Assembly (NCBI GenBank): GCA_944388145.1 | Contig: CALXHQ010000026.1 | Location: 1-36,052, forward strand | Direction of reading: 5' to 3' | DNA from: an uncultured Gemmiger sp. | Lineage (GTDB): Bacteria > Bacillota > Clostridia > Oscillospirales > Ruminococcaceae | Length of the DNA: 36,052 bases | In this document: piece after piece, positions 35,081 to 36,052 of the stretch | How positions within the stretch are numbered: the first letter of the stretch is position 1 | Layout: every line of letters begins with the position of its first letter | Notes under the pieces: generated by a model | What the model saw: only the letters and a program-made list of their open reading frames with translations | Databases searched by the model: none | What the model was told of the DNA's origin: nothing | Made by a program: the position numbers and the translations under genes

Positions 35081-35863
35081 ATGGCATTGTTGGAAGCAAC
35101 TGGGATCGGCAAGCGGTTTGGCAGCACCCGTGTGCTGGAAGATATTTCTCTCTCACTGGAAAAGGGGGAGGTGCTTGCCATTATCGGGTCCTCCGGCTCG
35201 GGCAAAACGACGCTGCTGCGCTGCCTGAACTTTCTGGAAACCCCCGACACCGGCCGCATTGTGGTGGATGGGGAGACGCTCTGGGATGCCGCAGATCCTG
35301 CCACCCACAGGGAAAGCGAAAAGCGAAAAAAGCGGCTGCATTTTGGGCTGGTATTCCAAAATTTCAACCTGTTTCCCCAGTATACCGCACTGCGAAACAT
35401 TACACTGGCAGGGGAGCTGCTGGCCAGGGAACGGCCTGATTACAAGGCGAACCGCAAACAGATCCACGCCCAGCTGGAAGAACAGGCACATCGCCTTTTG
35501 GCTCAAATGGGGCTGAGCGATCGTGCCAGTCATTATCCGCATCAGCTTTCCGGCGGGCAGCAGCAGCGGGTAGCTATTGCCCGTGCTCTGGCCTTGGAGC
35601 CGGACATCCTTTGCTTCGACGAACCCACTTCTGCCCTTGACCCGGAACTGACCGGCGAAGTCCTGCGTGTATTGAGAGATCTGGCAGCGCACAAGACCAC
35701 TATGATTATCGTCACGCACGAGATGACCTTTGCCCGCGATGTGGCTGACCGTATTCTGTTCATGGACGGCGGTGTGGTAGTGGAAGAAGGTCCGGCCCAC
35801 CAGATCATTGAGCACCCGCGTGAGGAACGCCTCTGCCGATTTCTGGCCAATTACAGTACTTAA
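35081..35863 (+). CDS. polar amino-acid ABC transporter ATP-binding protein (GlnQ/HisP type)
   Basis: 260 residues: Walker A GSSGSGKTT (about 37-45), Q-loop VFQNFNLFPQYT, ABC signature LSGGQQQR, Walker B ILCFDEPTSALD and H-loop VTHEM. All catalytic motifs are intact. An insert near residues 68-90 (GMPQ-like region with KRKKRLHFG) is typical of the family. AGGAGGGG lies 6 nt before the ATG. It completes a binding protein-permease-ATPase operon. Confidence 0.95.
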   Translation: MALLEATGIGKRFGSTRVLEDISLSLEKGEVLAIIGSSGSGKTTLLRCLNFLETPDTGRIVVDGETLWDAADPATHRESEKRKKRLHFGLVFQNFNLFPQYTALRNITLAGELLARERPDYKANRKQIHAQLEEQAHRLLAQMGLSDRASHYPHQLSGGQQQRVAIARALALEPDILCFDEPTSALDPELTGEVLRVLRDLAAHKTTMIIVTHEMTFARDVADRILFMDGGVVVEEGPAHQIIEHPREERLCRFLANYST

Positions 35864-35938
35864 CAGGGATTTCTTTCGTTTCCTGTTTTCCAATATGTTT
35901 GTGGGATCAGTTCCACTCCGATTTCTCTGAATCTGCCA

Positions 35939-35981
35939 CCGGCATTCTCTGCAAGGGTATTGCAGGGAATGCCGGTTTTTT
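35939..35981 (+). terminator. terminator of the amino-acid ABC operon
   Basis: CCGGCATTCTCTGCAA (35939-35954) pairs with TTGCAGGGAATGCCGG (35960-35975), 16 bp with one mismatch, then TTTTTT. This is a strong intrinsic terminator. Confidence 0.9.
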
Positions 35982-35991
35982 GTATATCGAA

Positions 35992-36014
35992 AACCACTCG
36001 CTAGGCGAGTGGTT
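35992..36014. repeat. perfect hairpin repeat at the window edge
   Basis: AACCACTCGC (35992-36001) and GCGAGTGGTT (36005-36014) form a perfect 10-bp stem with a TAG loop, and a CGAAAAAA run follows. It lies just past a complete terminator, so a second terminator has no obvious gene to serve. It resembles the end hairpins of IS200/IS605-type or REP elements. No transposase is visible in the remaining 38 bp. Confidence 0.5.
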
Positions 36015-36052
36015 CGAAAAAAGACTTATGTCGATCATGAAGAAATAAAAAC

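Noticed and set aside
1-36052. CRISPR arrays, tRNA and rRNA genes, prophage or defence islands
   Set aside because: No regularly spaced repeats, no cloverleaf-like segments in the intergenic gaps, and no integrase, Cas or restriction genes were seen.

Overview
The window looks like chromosomal DNA of a fairly GC-rich, low-redox anaerobic Firmicute, most likely a gut clostridium of the Oscillospiraceae/Ruminococcaceae type (relatives of Faecalibacterium, Gemmiger or Subdoligranulum). This rests on strong AGGAGG ribosome-binding sites, clostridial gene orders (recJ-rel-dtd-MBL-hemZ; cdaA-cdaR-FAD protein; mazG-hup-rqcP-yabP-yabQ-divIC-S1 protein), an oxygen-independent HemZ and a fused ispDF gene. 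The genus cannot be fixed from sequence reading alone. No rRNA, tRNA, CRISPR array or intact transposase gene was recognised.

Region 1 (1-8743) is the accessory-looking part. A two-component system (histidine kinase and OmpR-type response regulator, minus strand) is divergent from a tightly overlapping five-gene operon. That operon encodes a lipoprotein with an apparent beta-propeller-like N-terminal half and an extracellular solute-binding C-terminal half, two MalF/MalG-type permeases, a HlyD/MacA-like membrane-fusion protein, and a small membrane protein with a MacB/FtsX-like ectodomain. No ATPase is encoded in the operon. The divergent promoter region carries 11-bp-phased direct repeats and a palindrome that suit the response regulator. 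This mixture of importer parts and MacAB-like exporter parts under two-component control is the best candidate for an undescribed system.

Region 2 (8744-17500) holds guaB (IMP dehydrogenase) behind a long leader with two promoters and a possible small RNA; ispDF for isoprenoid synthesis, with an internal start signal for IspF; the c-di-AMP cyclase cdaA with its regulator cdaR; a FAD-dependent oxidoreductase; and an XpaC-family membrane protein.

Region 3 (17500-27120) is a housekeeping run: recJ, the (p)ppGpp enzyme rel, a polytopic membrane protein (DUF6311-like), D-aminoacyl-tRNA deacylase, a metallo-beta-lactamase-fold hydrolase, hemZ and a uridine-kinase-like protein, mostly closely spaced or overlapping.

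Region 4 (27180-33204) starts at a strong promoter. It contains a zinc-ribbon protein coupled to mazG, then hup, rqcP, the sporulation-type genes yabP and yabQ behind a possible sigma-E-like promoter, divIC, an S1-domain protein, a THUMP-type RNA methyltransferase and a NYN/OST-HTH protein. Region 5 (33328-35981) is a complete polar amino-acid ABC importer (binding protein, permease, ATPase) with its own promoter and terminator. The window ends in a perfect hairpin repeat that could be the edge of an IS200/IS605-type or REP-like element.
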